Source of the DNA: Burkholderia diffusa
Lineage (GTDB): Bacteria; Pseudomonadota; Gammaproteobacteria; Burkholderiales; Burkholderiaceae
Reading direction: 5' to 3'
Length of the DNA: 64,000 nucleotides
Assembly: GCF_001718315.1 (NCBI RefSeq)
Contig: NZ_CP013363.1
Coordinates: 1,922,001 to 1,986,000 of the forward strand
The position numbers and the translations under genes are program-made. The notes under the pieces are model-generated. The model saw only the letters and a list, made by a program, of their open reading frames with translations, was not told the origin of the DNA and did no database searches. Positions 1 through 9,676 of this stretch are shown here, piece after piece. The first letter of the stretch is position 1. Each line of letters opens with the position of its first letter.

Positions 1-23
1 TTTTTGCCATACCGACGGCTTCG

Positions 24-1058
24 ATGAAGCAGGAAGACAAGGGAACCATCGCGATCAGCCTCGTCGCCTACAGCCTCGCGCTCGCCACCCGGCGCGGCGT
101 CGCGGCCGAGCCGCTCCTCGCGCAGGCGGGCATCGCGCCCGCGCTGCTCGCGCAACCGCGTTCGCGGGTGTCCGCGCAGCAATACGGCGCGCTGTGGAAC
201 GCCATTGCACGCGCGCTCGACGACGAGTTTTTCGGGCAGGATCGCCACCCGATGCGCAGCGGCAGCTTCATCGCGATGAGCCAGGCGGCGCTGTCCGCGC
301 ACGACGGGCTGCATGCGATGGCGCGGGCGGTGAACTTCATGCACTGCGTGCTCGACGACCTGCACGCGGAGCTCGACGCCAATCCGCAGCGCGTGCGGCT
401 GCGTTTCGTGCACCGCAACAGCACCGCCGCGCCCGCGATGTTCACGTACGCGACCTATTTCATCATCGTGTACGGGCTCACCTGCTGGCTGATCGGGCGG
501 CGCATTCCGGTGCTGCATGCGAGCTTCCGCTGCGACACCCCGCCCGCTGACCACGAATATCCGTCGATGCTGTGCGACGACATGCGGTTCAACCAGCCCG
601 ATTCGTATGTCGATTTCGATCCCGAATTCGCGACGCTGCCGGTGGTGCAGAACGCGAAGACGCTGAAAACGTTTCTGCGCAATGCGCCGGCCAGCTTCAT
701 CGTCAAGTACCGCAACCCGAACGCGCTCGCGCAACGCGTGCGCACGGTGCTGCGCGGCATGCCGCCCGCCGCGTGGCCCGGCGCCGACGGGATGGCCGCG
801 CGGCTGCACGTGGCCGAGGCGACGCTGCGCCGCAAGCTGCACCAGGAAGGCCATGCGTACCAGTCGATCAAGGACACGCTGCGGCGCGACCTCGCATTCG
901 AGGCGCTGGCCGATCCGTCACGGACCATCGCCGATGTCGCGGCGGCCACCGGTTTCGCGGAACCGAGCGCGTTCTACCGCGCGTTTCGCAAATGGAGCGG
1001 GCGCAGCCCCGCCGAATATCGGGAAGAGGTGCTCGCGCGCGGCGGCGGCGTCGGCTGA
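24..1058 (+). CDS. AraC-family transcriptional regulator
   Basis: 344-residue DNA-binding regulator. Residues about 20-200 resemble the arabinose-binding-type N-terminal domain found in OruR/ArgR-like AraC proteins, and about 240-335 form the paired helix-turn-helix, ending in the typical 'GFAEPSAFYRAFRKWSG' second HTH and an 'SPAEYR' tail. The length fits the family. The target is unknown: the first bases of the window do not show what lies upstream, and the next gene (nfeD-like) begins 121 bases downstream without an obvious regulatory link. Confidence 0.9.
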   Translation: MKQEDKGTIAISLVAYSLALATRRGVAAEPLLAQAGIAPALLAQPRSRVSAQQYGALWNAIARALDDEFFGQDRHPMRSGSFIAMSQAALSAHDGLHAMARAVNFMHCVLDDLHAELDANPQRVRLRFVHRNSTAAPAMFTYATYFIIVYGLTCWLIGRRIPVLHASFRCDTPPADHEYPSMLCDDMRFNQPDSYVDFDPEFATLPVVQNAKTLKTFLRNAPASFIVKYRNPNALAQRVRTVLRGMPPAAWPGADGMAARLHVAEATLRRKLHQEGHAYQSIKDTLRRDLAFEALADPSRTIADVAAATGFAEPSAFYRAFRKWSGRSPAEYREEVLARGGGVG

Positions 1059-1179
1059 ATCTGCGGCCCACCGCCCCGCCTTCGCGCTTTCCGCCGAAAC
1101 CGCCTAATCTTCAAGCATCGGGCCAACGCCCTTTCCGCGAGCCGGACGGCGTGCGGCCGCGCGCCGCCCGGACGCCCCG

Positions 1180-2757
1180 ATGCGCATTCACCGTCATGGG
1201 CCGCCGCCTGCATCGTCCGGCGGCCGCCCCCGTCACCCGCTGTCCGCGCGGGTCGCGCGCGCCGCGCTGTTCGCGGCGCTGCTCGTCGTGTGCGCGGCGG
1301 TGGCCGCCCCGCCTCCCGCCGCCGCACCCGCGGCCGCGCCGCCGGTGTTCGTGATTCCGGTCAACGGCGCGATCGGGCCGGCCAGCGCCGATTTCATCGT
1401 CCGCTCGCTCGACCGCGCGGCGCGCGAGCACGCGCCGCTCGCGATCCTGCAACTCGATACGCCCGGCGGGCTCGACACATCGATGCGGCAGATCATCAAG
1501 GCGATCCTCGGCTCGCCGGTGCCGGTCGCCGCGTTCGTCGCGCCGGGCGGTGCGCGGGCCGCGAGCGCCGGTACCTATATCGTCTACGCGAGCCACATCG
1601 CCGCGATGGCGCCCGGCACCAACCTCGGCGCCGCGTCGCCGGTGCAGTTCGGTATCGGCGGTGGCGCGCCGGGGACACCCGGTACGCCAGGAACACCGGG
1701 GGCAACCCGGCCGTCGCCGGCCGGGGCATCGGGTGCTGCAGGTGCGTCCGGTGCATCCGCGTCGCCGGCCGAGCTGCCGAACGACACGCAATCGACGGAG
1801 ATCCGCAAGGCGACGCAGGACGCCGCCGCGTACATCCGCGGCCTCGCGCAGTTGCGCGGACGCAATGCCGAATGGGCCGAGCGCGCGGTGCGCGAGGCGT
1901 TGAGCCTGTCGGCGACCGAGGCACGCGCGCAACATGTCGTCGACCTGATCGCGCAGGATCCGGCCGACCTCGCGCGCCAGCTCGACGGCCGCACCGTGAC
2001 GACGACGGCCGGCACGCTGCATGTCGCGACCGCGCATGCGCCGCTCGTCGTGCTCGCACCCGACTGGCGCAGCCGCTTCCTGTCGATCATTGCCGATCCG
2101 AACGTCGCGCTGATCCTGCTGACGATCGGCATCTACGGTCTGTTCTTCGAATTCGCGAACCCGGGCTTCGTGCTGCCGGGTGTCGCCGGCACCATCTGCC
2201 TGCTGATCGGGCTGTTCGCGATGCAACTGCTGCCGATCAGCTATGCGGGCCTCGGGCTCGTGCTGCTCGGTCTCGGCTGCCTCGTCGCCGAGGCGTTCCT
2301 GCCGACCTTCGGCGTGCTCGGGTTCGGGGGAATCGTGTCGTTCACGATCGGCGCGCTGATGCTGATCGACACCGACGTGCCCGGCTACGGCATTCCGTGG
2401 CCGGTGATCGCGGGCCTCGCGCTCGGCGGCGGACTGCTCGTCGCGGGCGTGTCGAGCGTCGCGCTGCGCGCGCGGCGGCGACCGGTCGTGACGGGCGCCG
2501 AGGCGATGGTCGGCAGCATCGGCGAAGTGCTCGACGACGGCCTGCGCGCCGACCAGCCGCAGGACGCGGCCGGCCCCGCACCGTCGGCCGCGGGCTGGGC
2601 GCGCGTGCACGGCGAGCGCTGGCGCGTCGCGAGCAGCACGCCGCTGGCCGCCGGCTGCCGCGTGCGCGTCACCGGCCGCCACGGGCTGACACTCACCGTC
2701 GCGCCGCTCTACGACGTGCCGGTACACGAACAACAACACCAGGGAGCACCGTCATGA
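1180..2757 (+). CDS. Long-form NfeD membrane serine protease (ClpP-class)
   Basis: 525 residues. After a signal or anchor segment (about 27-43) comes a ClpP/crotonase-like protease domain with the 'DTPGG' oxyanion region (93-97) and the probable nucleophile Ser129 in 'AASAGT', with a general-base lysine near residue 210. A cluster of membrane helices (about 310-425) and a C-terminal OB-fold NfeDC domain follow. Known long NfeD proteins cleave membrane proteins such as stomatins. Its stop overlaps the start of the downstream slipin gene, the conserved nfeD-slipin pairing. Odd: a Gly/Thr/Pro/Ala/Ser-rich insert (about 160-198) separates the nucleophile from the lysine region. Alternative starts cannot be excluded, because no clear ribosome binding site precedes the ATG. 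Confidence 0.9.
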   Translation: MRIHRHGPPPASSGGRPRHPLSARVARAALFAALLVVCAAVAAPPPAAAPAAAPPVFVIPVNGAIGPASADFIVRSLDRAAREHAPLAILQLDTPGGLDTSMRQIIKAILGSPVPVAAFVAPGGARAASAGTYIVYASHIAAMAPGTNLGAASPVQFGIGGGAPGTPGTPGTPGATRPSPAGASGAAGASGASASPAELPNDTQSTEIRKATQDAAAYIRGLAQLRGRNAEWAERAVREALSLSATEARAQHVVDLIAQDPADLARQLDGRTVTTTAGTLHVATAHAPLVVLAPDWRSRFLSIIADPNVALILLTIGIYGLFFEFANPGFVLPGVAGTICLLIGLFAMQLLPISYAGLGLVLLGLGCLVAEAFLPTFGVLGFGGIVSFTIGALMLIDTDVPGYGIPWPVIAGLALGGGLLVAGVSSVALRARRRPVVTGAEAMVGSIGEVLDDGLRADQPQDAAGPAPSAAGWARVHGERWRVASSTPLAAGCRVRVTGRHGLTLTVAPLYDVPVHEQQHQGAPS

Positions 2758-3527
2758 TGGGCTACACGTTTGGCTTCAGCGGCGTCCTGATCGTCTTCGT
2801 CGTGGTGCTCGTCGCATCATCGATCCGCATCTTCCGCGAGTACGAACGCGGCGTCGTGTTCATGCTTGGCCGGTTCTGGAAGGTGAAGGGTCCGGGGCTC
2901 GTGCTGATCATCCCGATCGTCCAGCAGGTCGTGCGGATCGACCTGCGCACCGTCGTGTTCGACGTGCCCGCGCAGGACGTGATCACGCGCGACAACGTGT
3001 CGGTGAAGGTCAATGCGGTGGTGTATTTCCGCGTCGTCGATCCGGAGAAGGCCGTGATCCAGGTCGCGCGCTTCTTCGAGGCGACGAGCCAGCTCGCGCA
3101 GACGACGCTGCGCGCGGTGCTCGGCAAGCACGAGCTCGACGCGTTGCTCGCCGAACGCGAGCAGTTGAATGCCGACATCCAGAAGACGCTCGACGCGCAG
3201 ACGGATGCGTGGGGAATCAAGGTGTCGACGGTCGAGATCAAGCACGTCGACCTGAACGAAACGATGATCCGTGCGATCGCGCGGCAGGCCGAAGCCGAAC
3301 GCGAACGGCGCGCGAAGGTGATTCACGCGGAAGGCGAATTGCAGGCGTCGGAGAAGCTGCTGCAGGCGGCGCAGCGGCTTGCGCAGCAACCGCAGGCGAT
3401 GCAGCTGCGCTACCTGCAGACACTGACGACGATCGCGGCCGACAAGAATTCGACGATCGTGTTTCCGCTGCCGGTCGATCTGCTGGGCGCGTTGCTGGAT
3501 CGTTTGGGGCCGCGGCGCGAGCATTGA
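2754..3527 (+). CDS. Slipin / stomatin-like SPFH membrane protein
   Basis: 257 residues. One N-terminal membrane hairpin segment (about 5-25), then the SPFH/Band-7 domain ('[14 protein letters not shown]' near 28-41) and a C-terminal coiled coil rich in Ala, Glu, Arg and Gln. The start ATG overlaps the nfeD stop (ATGA), with AGGAG seven to eight bases upstream; a second in-frame ATG follows immediately. Slipins form oligomeric membrane scaffolds and are processed by their partner NfeD proteases, so the two genes very probably form one translationally coupled unit. No downstream partner is visible. Confidence 0.93.
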   Translation: MMGYTFGFSGVLIVFVVVLVASSIRIFREYERGVVFMLGRFWKVKGPGLVLIIPIVQQVVRIDLRTVVFDVPAQDVITRDNVSVKVNAVVYFRVVDPEKAVIQVARFFEATSQLAQTTLRAVLGKHELDALLAEREQLNADIQKTLDAQTDAWGIKVSTVEIKHVDLNETMIRAIARQAEAERERRAKVIHAEGELQASEKLLQAAQRLAQQPQAMQLRYLQTLTTIAADKNSTIVFPLPVDLLGALLDRLGPRREH

Positions 3528-3610
3528 GACGCGCGGGCGCCGGCCCGCACGACGCCGCAACCGATATCGCCGGGCGCGGGGCCACCGCGGCCCCGGCGCC
3601 CGGCCCCCCG

Positions 3611-4888
3611 TCAAGCCAGCAGCTTGCGCTCGCTCTTGCCGTACTTGATCGACTTCTCGTCCGGAATCATCAGGCCCGTGTGCTCGTCGCGGCCCTGCAG
3701 CAGGAAGCGCGCGTCCGGGTTGCCGATCTGTTCGGCCGCGAGCTTGCTGTCCGCGCCGATCTCGCCCTTCTTCATCCGGTTGACGATCACGCCGGCCGCG
3801 GTGTCCTTGAAGTCGCGCAGCATCCACGCATCGCCGTCGCTGTCGCCGAATACGAGCAGCGGGCCGTAGCCCTTCTTCGACGCGAGGACGTTGCGGATGC
3901 CCACCGTCTTGCCGGGCCCCCAGTTGAAATGCCAGCCGGCCGGGTACGTGCTCGTGTACTTGCCGTCCTGCATGTCGAGCCGCAGGCCGATCACGTTCTC
4001 GGGCGGCACGCCGTAGCCATAGTTAGGATTACCGGCAAATACGCGCACCACGTCGTCGAGCGACGCGGTGCTCACGTACACGTCGATGCCGTTCGCGCGC
4101 AGCGTGTGCATCACCGCGCGGATTTCCTCGTGAATGCGGATGCCGTGGAAATGCGTGTCGGCCACCACGCCGGCCTTGCCCGGCAACGACTTCGGGCTTT
4201 CGTAACGGACCTTGCGCAGCGCGTCGCCGATACCGTAGTTGTTCGACGCTTCCGCCATCGCCTGCAGCTCGGCGGTCGTCATGTTCTTGTAGAAGTAGAT
4301 GATCCACTTGTAGCCGACTTCGAGCGGATGCGTGTCGCAGATCGCGTCGTACATGAAGTACAGCTTCGCGCGGAAATCCTTGAACTGATCGGTCTCGCGA
4401 ATCTCGTCGAGGCTCTTGTCGCCGCCGAGACCCTTGTAGTTCGCATGGAGCCAGCGGTAGTCGGACTCGACGTCGGCGGCGAGATCCTCCATCGTCACCG
4501 GCTTGCCGTCGACGGTCGTGTAGTCCTTCATGAACGCGCCCTTCGGCACGTCCTTCCACATCACGCCGACGAACTCGTCGGGCGTCAGCTTGTACTGCAG
4601 ATGGTTGATCTGGTACATCAGCAACGCCTCTTCGCAGTCGTTCATGATGCACGTGTTGTCCCAGTCGAACACCGCGTACGGGCGGCGCTTTGCGTCGTAG
4701 TGCGCGCTCGCGACGCCATGCCGGTCGAGCACCGCCTGCAGGCGCGCGGCGTTGAACGGCGACCAGCGGCCCGGGTCCAGCGCGTCCGGTGCGGTCGCGC
4801 TCTTCGCGTCGGCCATGCCGGCCTTGAGCATCAGCGGCGTCGCGGCGGTCGCCGCGACAAGGGTGTTCATGAACTGGCGGCGTTGCAT
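3611..4888 (-). CDS. Exported HAD-superfamily phosphatase (phosphorylcholine phosphatase-like)
   Basis: 425 residues from the ATG at 4888, which has a GGAGA motif about eight bases upstream. A longer in-frame extension exists but lacks these signals. The N-terminus carries a twin-arginine-like stretch 'RRQFMNTL' and a short hydrophobic core, so Tat export is likely. The HAD motif I 'DWDNT' (with both aspartates) and a later 'VFGDSDGDAWML' match the haloacid dehalogenase phosphatase core. The architecture resembles periplasmic phosphorylcholine phosphatase of Pseudomonas, which releases phosphate from phosphorylcholine; this assignment is from family resemblance only. It is transcribed away from the M24 gene across a 497-bp shared upstream region. 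Confidence 0.75.
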   Translation of the reverse strand: MQRRQFMNTLVAATAATPLMLKAGMADAKSATAPDALDPGRWSPFNAARLQAVLDRHGVASAHYDAKRRPYAVFDWDNTCIMNDCEEALLMYQINHLQYKLTPDEFVGVMWKDVPKGAFMKDYTTVDGKPVTMEDLAADVESDYRWLHANYKGLGGDKSLDEIRETDQFKDFRAKLYFMYDAICDTHPLEVGYKWIIYFYKNMTTAELQAMAEASNNYGIGDALRKVRYESPKSLPGKAGVVADTHFHGIRIHEEIRAVMHTLRANGIDVYVSTASLDDVVRVFAGNPNYGYGVPPENVIGLRLDMQDGKYTSTYPAGWHFNWGPGKTVGIRNVLASKKGYGPLLVFGDSDGDAWMLRDFKDTAAGVIVNRMKKGEIGADSKLAAEQIGNPDARFLLQGRDEHTGLMIPDEKSIKYGKSERKLLA

Positions 4889-5385
4889 GGTCTGTCTCCG
4901 TGGAATGGTCGAATCGGCTTGGATCGCTGCCCCGCACGACGCGCGGCACACCGCCCCGCGAAGCCGGAAGGGCTTCGAATTGGGGGCGAATGATGTGACG
5001 AAATTATTTCGGCAATTTGACAGCGTCGCGCCGCCACACGACGCGGAGTTGATCCGGCGCGACATGCCGGGCCGACACCCCAGCCTCGGGAGCCGCTCTC
5101 AGGCCTGCTCCCCCGCGCGGCCCACCTGCGCGGCAACGCGCCATCCGGCCCCGACCGCCGAAAACCTAGAGCGTCTCCTCCATTTCGGCCTTCATTAGGA
5201 GAAGTCCTCACCTCCGCGTCACGTCGAACCGGCTATGATCTTTACATCGACCAATGACACATTAAATGCTGACTGAATAATTCGCTCCAGGATCACCGGC
5301 GGATGCATTCCGGATCAGCGCCCAGCCTTGCACGAGCCCCCGCGTTACCGAGGGGCGAACGCAGGCCGATACATGGAGACGCATC
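4889..5385. promoter_or_regulatory. Divergent intergenic region between HAD phosphatase and M24 gene
   Basis: 497 bases with no convincing gene; short open frames here are GC-driven. The part from about 5220 to 5290 is locally AT-richer ('ttaaatgctgactgaataa') and is the likeliest place for the promoter of the rightward M24 gene. No operator or terminator is clear. Confidence 0.35.
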
Positions 5386-6282
5386 ATGCCCGACCATCTG
5401 CTGCCGGAAGTCCACCTCGACGAGCTACCGCAATTCCGCGCGGTCCAGCAGCTTGCCTATCGCTGCGTCGAGACCGTCGGCGCGATGCTCTATCCCGGCA
5501 TCACCGAGAAGGAGGCCGCGCGCCTGCTGACCGAATGGCTGCAGGACAACGGCGTGCGCGACTGGCTGCACAAGCCGTTCGCATGGTTCGGCGATCGCAC
5601 CGCGTTCGAAGGCTTCTCCGGCCTGAAGCACCTGGGCGGCTTCAACCTCGCGTTCTTCCCGAGCAATCGCCAGCTCGAAACCGACATGCCCGTGATCCTC
5701 GACGTCGCGCCCGTGCTCGACGGGATCGTCGCGGACGTCGGCTACGCGCACTGCCTCGGCCACAACCCCATCCTCGAACAGCTTCAGGACGACCTGATGG
5801 ACCATCGCGACATGATCGTGCGGCTCGTGAAGGAGCGCCGCCCGATGGCCGAGGTCGCGCAGGCGGTCGACGCGCTGTGCCGCCGCCAGGGCGTCGAGCC
5901 GCGCCACAAGGCGTATCCGTTCAAGGTGCTCGCGCATCGCGTCGCGAAGATCCACAAGCTGTCGACACCGCGCTTCGTCGCGCGCTTCGGGCTGAACGCG
6001 ACGCGCAACCTGCTGCTCGACCAGGGCCGCGCGGCGAAGCAGCAAGGCTGGTCGCCGCTGTGGTCGATCGACCGCCGCTCCGAACACGCGCCGGTGCCGG
6101 GCCTGTGGGCCGTGGAGCCGCATCTCGGCTTCGCCGGCGTCGGCGCGAAATTCGAGGAACTGCTGGTGATCACCGACGACGACGCGTACTGGCTCGACGA
6201 CGACCTGCCGCACGTGCGCCGCTGGCACCGCCGCCAGGCCGAACGCGCGCAGGCCGTCGCGAACGTGCAGGCCGCCGCCTGA
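5386..6282 (+). CDS. M24-family metallopeptidase-like protein
   Basis: 298 residues with the pita-bread fold signature of M24 enzymes (aminopeptidase P/creatinase): 'VILDVAPVLDGIVADVGYA' supplies two aspartate ligands in a spacing like the usual DxG...D. The C-terminal metal ligands are weaker ('LWAVEPHLGFAGVGAKFEE' holds the two glutamates), so activity is plausible but unproven. It is the first gene of a co-directional group with the hydrolase/SDR fusion (49 bases to the chosen start) and a predicted diiron hydrolase. It could act on a small N-acyl or amide substrate rather than on peptides. Confidence 0.75.
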   Translation: MPDHLLPEVHLDELPQFRAVQQLAYRCVETVGAMLYPGITEKEAARLLTEWLQDNGVRDWLHKPFAWFGDRTAFEGFSGLKHLGGFNLAFFPSNRQLETDMPVILDVAPVLDGIVADVGYAHCLGHNPILEQLQDDLMDHRDMIVRLVKERRPMAEVAQAVDALCRRQGVEPRHKAYPFKVLAHRVAKIHKLSTPRFVARFGLNATRNLLLDQGRAAKQQGWSPLWSIDRRSEHAPVPGLWAVEPHLGFAGVGAKFEELLVITDDDAYWLDDDLPHVRRWHRRQAERAQAVANVQAAA

Positions 6283-6331
6283 CGCGTGCGTGCCGCACCT
6301 TCCTCCCGAATCCCTGAACGACGGACTCACG

Positions 6332-8119
6332 ATGCAGCCTCTTTCCGATGAAGCGCCGCTGGCCCTGTTCGAATCGGTTCACAACGAGACGGCCATCGCC
6401 TCCGGCGACCTGACGCTCGCGGTCAGGACCTGGGGCGACCCGGCCCGCTCGCCGGTCGTGCTCGTGCACGGCTACCCCGACGACAGCAGCGTCTGGCAGC
6501 AGGTCGCGCCGCTGCTTGCGCGCAAGCACTACGTGATCGCCTACGACGTGCGCGGCGCGGGCCTGTCCGGCGCGCCGAAGCGCACGGCCGACTACCACCT
6601 CGCGAAGCTGACGGACGACTTCATCGCGGTGATCGACGCGCTCTGCCCGGGCCGCGCGGTGCACCTGATCGCGCACGACTGGGGCTCGATCCAGGGCTGG
6701 GAATTCGTTACGGATCCGCGGCTTGCCGGCCGCATCGCGTCGTATACGTCGTGCTCGGGGCCGTGCCTCGACCACGTCGGCTTCTGGCTGCGCGAACGCG
6801 TGCTGCATCCGACGCCCGCGTCGTTGGCCAGGCTCGGCGGCCAGCTCGTGCGCTCGTGGTACGTGTATCTGTTCCATCTGCCGTTCATCCCCGAGCTCGG
6901 CTGGCGTCTGTGGCTCGGCCGCGCATGGCCGGGCCTGCTGCGCCGGGTCGAGAAGACCGCCGCCACGCCGCGCGCGACGCAGGCCGACGACGGCGCGCGC
7001 GGCGTGCGCCTCTATCGCGCGAACTTCATCCGCTGCCTGTTCGCGCCGCGCGAGCGCTATGCGCATGCGCCGGTGCAGACGATCGTGCCGCTCGGCGACA
7101 AGTACGTGAGCCCGGCGCTGTCCGAGAACCTGTCTCGCTGGGTGCCGCAGTATTACCGCCGCGAAGTCGCGGCCGGCCACTGGCTGCCGCTCGCCGATCC
7201 CGCGCGCTTCGCGGGCCTCGCCGAGCAACTGATCGACGCGGTCGAATCGGGCGACGAGCCGCCCGCGCTCGCGAACGCGCGTCGCCGCGCGACCAGCGGC
7301 CGCTTCAGCGGCAAGGTCGCGGTCGTCACCGGCGCGGGCAGCGGCATCGGCCGCTGCGCGGCCCTCGCATTTGCGCGCGAAGGCGCAACCGTCGTCGCAT
7401 GCGACATCGATCTCGCGAGCGCCGAGCGCACCGCGCTGCTGCTCGGGCTCACCGGCGCGCACGCGCATGCGAAACGCGTGGACGTCGGCTCCGCCGACGA
7501 GATGGAAGCGCTCGCGGCATGGGTCGGCAGCGAACTCGGCGGCGCCGACATCGTGATCAACAACGCGGGCATCGGCATGGCCGGCGGCATTCTCGACACG
7601 AGCGAGCGGCACTGGGAGCGCATCCTGCACGTGAATCTGTGGGGCGTGATCCATGGTTCGCGGCTGTTCGCGCAGCAGATGGCCGCACGCGGCACCGGCG
7701 GCCACATCGTCAACACGGCGTCGGCCGCCGCGTTCGGGCCGTCGCGCGACCTGCCCGCGTACGCGACGACGAAGGCCGCCGTGCTGATGCTCAGCGAATG
7801 CATGCGCGCGGAGCTCGCGGAAAAGGGCATCGGCGTGACGGCCGTCTGCCCCGGCTTCGCGGAAACCGGAATCATGGCGTCGACGCAATACGCGGGCGCC
7901 AACGCACAGGACGAGGCACGGCTGCGCAAACGCGCGACGAAGCTGTACCAGATGCGCGGCCTGAAGCCGGAAACCGTCGCTCAGGCGATGGTCGACGGCG
8001 TGCTGCGCAACCGGCCGGTCGTGGCCGTGGGCACCGAGGCGCACGCGCTGCGCTTCGTCGGCCGCTTCATGCCATGGCTCGGCCGGATGCTCGCCCGCGT
8101 CAGCATGGCATCGCATTGA
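6332..8119 (+). CDS. EphD-like bifunctional alpha/beta-hydrolase (epoxide hydrolase type) fused to short-chain dehydrogenase
   Basis: 595 residues from the ATG at 6332; a GTG at 6290 would add 14 residues. The N-terminal half (about 20-305) is an epoxide-hydrolase-like alpha/beta hydrolase with HGYP oxyanion motif (46-49), nucleophile Asp116 in 'HDWG' and probable catalytic His283. The C-terminal half (about 325-590) is a classical SDR with TGAGSGIG (333-340), NNAG (410-413), Ser464, Tyr477 and Lys481. The same order and length occur in mycobacterial EphD, which acts on long-chain lipids; substrate here is unknown. The neighbouring diiron hydrolase gene suggests one lipid or aldehyde-related pathway. 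Confidence 0.9.
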   Translation: MQPLSDEAPLALFESVHNETAIASGDLTLAVRTWGDPARSPVVLVHGYPDDSSVWQQVAPLLARKHYVIAYDVRGAGLSGAPKRTADYHLAKLTDDFIAVIDALCPGRAVHLIAHDWGSIQGWEFVTDPRLAGRIASYTSCSGPCLDHVGFWLRERVLHPTPASLARLGGQLVRSWYVYLFHLPFIPELGWRLWLGRAWPGLLRRVEKTAATPRATQADDGARGVRLYRANFIRCLFAPRERYAHAPVQTIVPLGDKYVSPALSENLSRWVPQYYRREVAAGHWLPLADPARFAGLAEQLIDAVESGDEPPALANARRRATSGRFSGKVAVVTGAGSGIGRCAALAFAREGATVVACDIDLASAERTALLLGLTGAHAHAKRVDVGSADEMEALAAWVGSELGGADIVINNAGIGMAGGILDTSERHWERILHVNLWGVIHGSRLFAQQMAARGTGGHIVNTASAAAFGPSRDLPAYATTKAAVLMLSECMRAELAEKGIGVTAVCPGFAETGIMASTQYAGANAQDEARLRKRATKLYQMRGLKPETVAQAMVDGVLRNRPVVAVGTEAHALRFVGRFMPWLGRMLARVSMASH

Positions 8120-8142
8120 GGCGCACTGGAACGGAGACACAG

Positions 8143-9048
8143 ATGACCGCTACCGCCGACTATCACAAGATCAAGGCCCGGCACGTGAAGTTCGACTTCA
8201 GCGACACGCCGATCACGTGGGTGCCGAACGACCCGGGCAGCACGCACATCATCAACACGCTGAACCTGCTGTTCCCGGAAGGCGAACTCTGGTTCTGCCG
8301 CGTGTACAACAAGGCACTGCCGCACATCACCGATGCGCGCCTGCGCGACGAAGCCGAAGGCTTCCTGCGCCAGGAAGCCGTGCATTCGCGCTCGCACGGC
8401 GGCGTGCTCAAGCATTACTACGACCGGCACGGGATCGACACGAAGCCGTTCACGCAGAAGCTGAACTGGCTGTTCACGCGCGTGCTGGGCGAAGCACCGT
8501 TCGGGCTGAAGATCGGCCACACGCGTTTCTGGCTGCGTCAGCAGCTCGCGGTGATCGCATCGCTCGAGCATTTCTTCGGCTATCTCGGCAACTGGGTGCT
8601 CAATGCGCACGGGCTCGACGAAGGCCGTGCCGACCCGACGATGGTCGACCTGCTGCGCTGGCACGGCGCGGAGGAAGTCGAGCACCGGACCGTCGCGTTC
8701 GACATTTACAACCACATGGGCGGCAACTACCCGGAGCGCTGCTTGCACATGGCGTTCGTGATCGTGCTGCTGCTCTACTTCATCACGAGCGGCGCGAAGT
8801 TCATGTACCGGCGAGATCCCGCCGCCGGCCGCTATCCGGGTTTCGTGCTGTCGTGGTGGAAGGGCTCGCGGCGCGGGCACCTGCCGTCGTTCTGGAAAGT
8901 GATCGGCGCGGCGCTGCGCTATTTCAGGCCGGGCTATACGCCGCACCACGAAGGCTCGACCGAGCAGGCGCTCGCGTATCTGGCGCGCTCCCCGGCCGCG
9001 CAGGCAGCCGCGCACGGCGGCAACTGGGGCACGACGAAAGGCGCGTAA
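8143..9048 (+). CDS. Predicted metal-dependent (diiron) hydrolase, COG3687 type
   Basis: 301 residues. His/Glu-rich helices suit a di-metal four-helix bundle: 'EAVHSRSHGG', 'SLEHFFGYLG' and 'HGAEEVEHRT' are conserved in the COG3687 family (UPF0318-like proteins). A hydrophobic helix at about 202-220 may sit in the membrane. The ATG has ACGGAG five to ten bases upstream and lies 23 bases after the hydrolase/SDR fusion, so the two are likely cotranscribed. The reaction is not established for the family; oxygen-dependent chemistry on hydrophobic substrates is a guess. Confidence 0.8.
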   Translation: MTATADYHKIKARHVKFDFSDTPITWVPNDPGSTHIINTLNLLFPEGELWFCRVYNKALPHITDARLRDEAEGFLRQEAVHSRSHGGVLKHYYDRHGIDTKPFTQKLNWLFTRVLGEAPFGLKIGHTRFWLRQQLAVIASLEHFFGYLGNWVLNAHGLDEGRADPTMVDLLRWHGAEEVEHRTVAFDIYNHMGGNYPERCLHMAFVIVLLLYFITSGAKFMYRRDPAAGRYPGFVLSWWKGSRRGHLPSFWKVIGAALRYFRPGYTPHHEGSTEQALAYLARSPAAQAAAHGGNWGTTKGA

Positions 9049-9137
9049 CGGGGCCCGCAAGCGGGTTCGCGACGGTTTCGGCGGGCGCGCCCGCCGAAAT
9101 GCGTACAATCGCGGCTTCATTTCCCGGAGGTGCCGCG

Positions 9138-9425
9138 ATGGCCATGAAGAAAACCGATCTAGAAAAGAACAAGGCGCTCAAGCTGACGCACGCGATGAAG
9201 CAGTCCAGCTCCGCCCGCTTCGGCAAGGGTGCCGAGGACGCGGCGAAGCTCGATCGCCGCGCGCAGCGCAAGCTCGACCAGGAGCAGGGCCTCGTGCCGT
9301 TCGCGTGCAAGCTCAACGCCGAACTCGTCGAACAGTTGAAGGCACGCGCCGCCACGCATCCGAACGGGATGACCGGCCTGCTGTCCGAACTGCTCGTCAA
9401 CGGCCTCGCCCAGCGCGACGCGTGA
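9138..9425 (+). CDS. Small conserved hypothetical protein (95 aa)
   Basis: 95 residues with a strong GGAGG seven bases before the ATG and a TACAAT -10-like hexamer at 9104-9109, so it is probably expressed by itself. The N-terminal half is very Lys/Ala-rich and polar ('MAMKKTDLEKNKALKLTHAM'), while the C-terminal half ('LNAELVEQLKARAA...GLLSELLVNGL') looks like a short ribbon-helix-helix or helical dimerisation segment. That would suit a small DNA-binding protein. No function is recognised. Confidence 0.7.
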   Translation: MAMKKTDLEKNKALKLTHAMKQSSSARFGKGAEDAAKLDRRAQRKLDQEQGLVPFACKLNAELVEQLKARAATHPNGMTGLLSELLVNGLAQRDA

Positions 9426-9599
9426 TCGCCACGTATCTCGAAAATAGTCGTTGACAACGCCGCACGACATCGACAAACTCGTTCGCATGCCTACGTTCAA
9501 GCTCATCGCCATCGCGAATCATTGCCCGCTGAACATTCGAAAGAATGGATCACGGGAGGCGCTTGTGCGTTAGCATCCGAGCAGTACCGCATGTCACAC

Positions 9600-9633
9600 A
9601 AGGCCTCACCGGAAACGGATGAGGCCTTTTTGT
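9600..9633 (+). terminator. Rho-independent terminator-like hairpin
   Basis: Perfect 9-bp stem AAGGCCTCA (9600-9608) and TGAGGCCTT (9620-9628) with an 11-base loop, followed by a T run. It sits about 175 bases after the small 95-aa gene and just before the DUF2917 gene, so it probably ends the upstream transcript. Confidence 0.8.
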
Positions 9634-9676
9634 TCTGGTGCGCGTCATCCGTCCGGCTCAACGAATGGAGAAGACG

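Noticed and set aside
1111-2739. Long open frame on the minus strand opposite nfeD
   Set aside because: Arg/His/Asp-rich shadow of a GC-rich gene, with no ribosome binding site or recognisable domain.
6170-8140. 656-codon minus-strand frame opposite the hydrolase/SDR fusion
   Set aside because: Antisense shadow; composition is Arg/Ala/His-rich and the plus strand encodes clear enzyme motifs.
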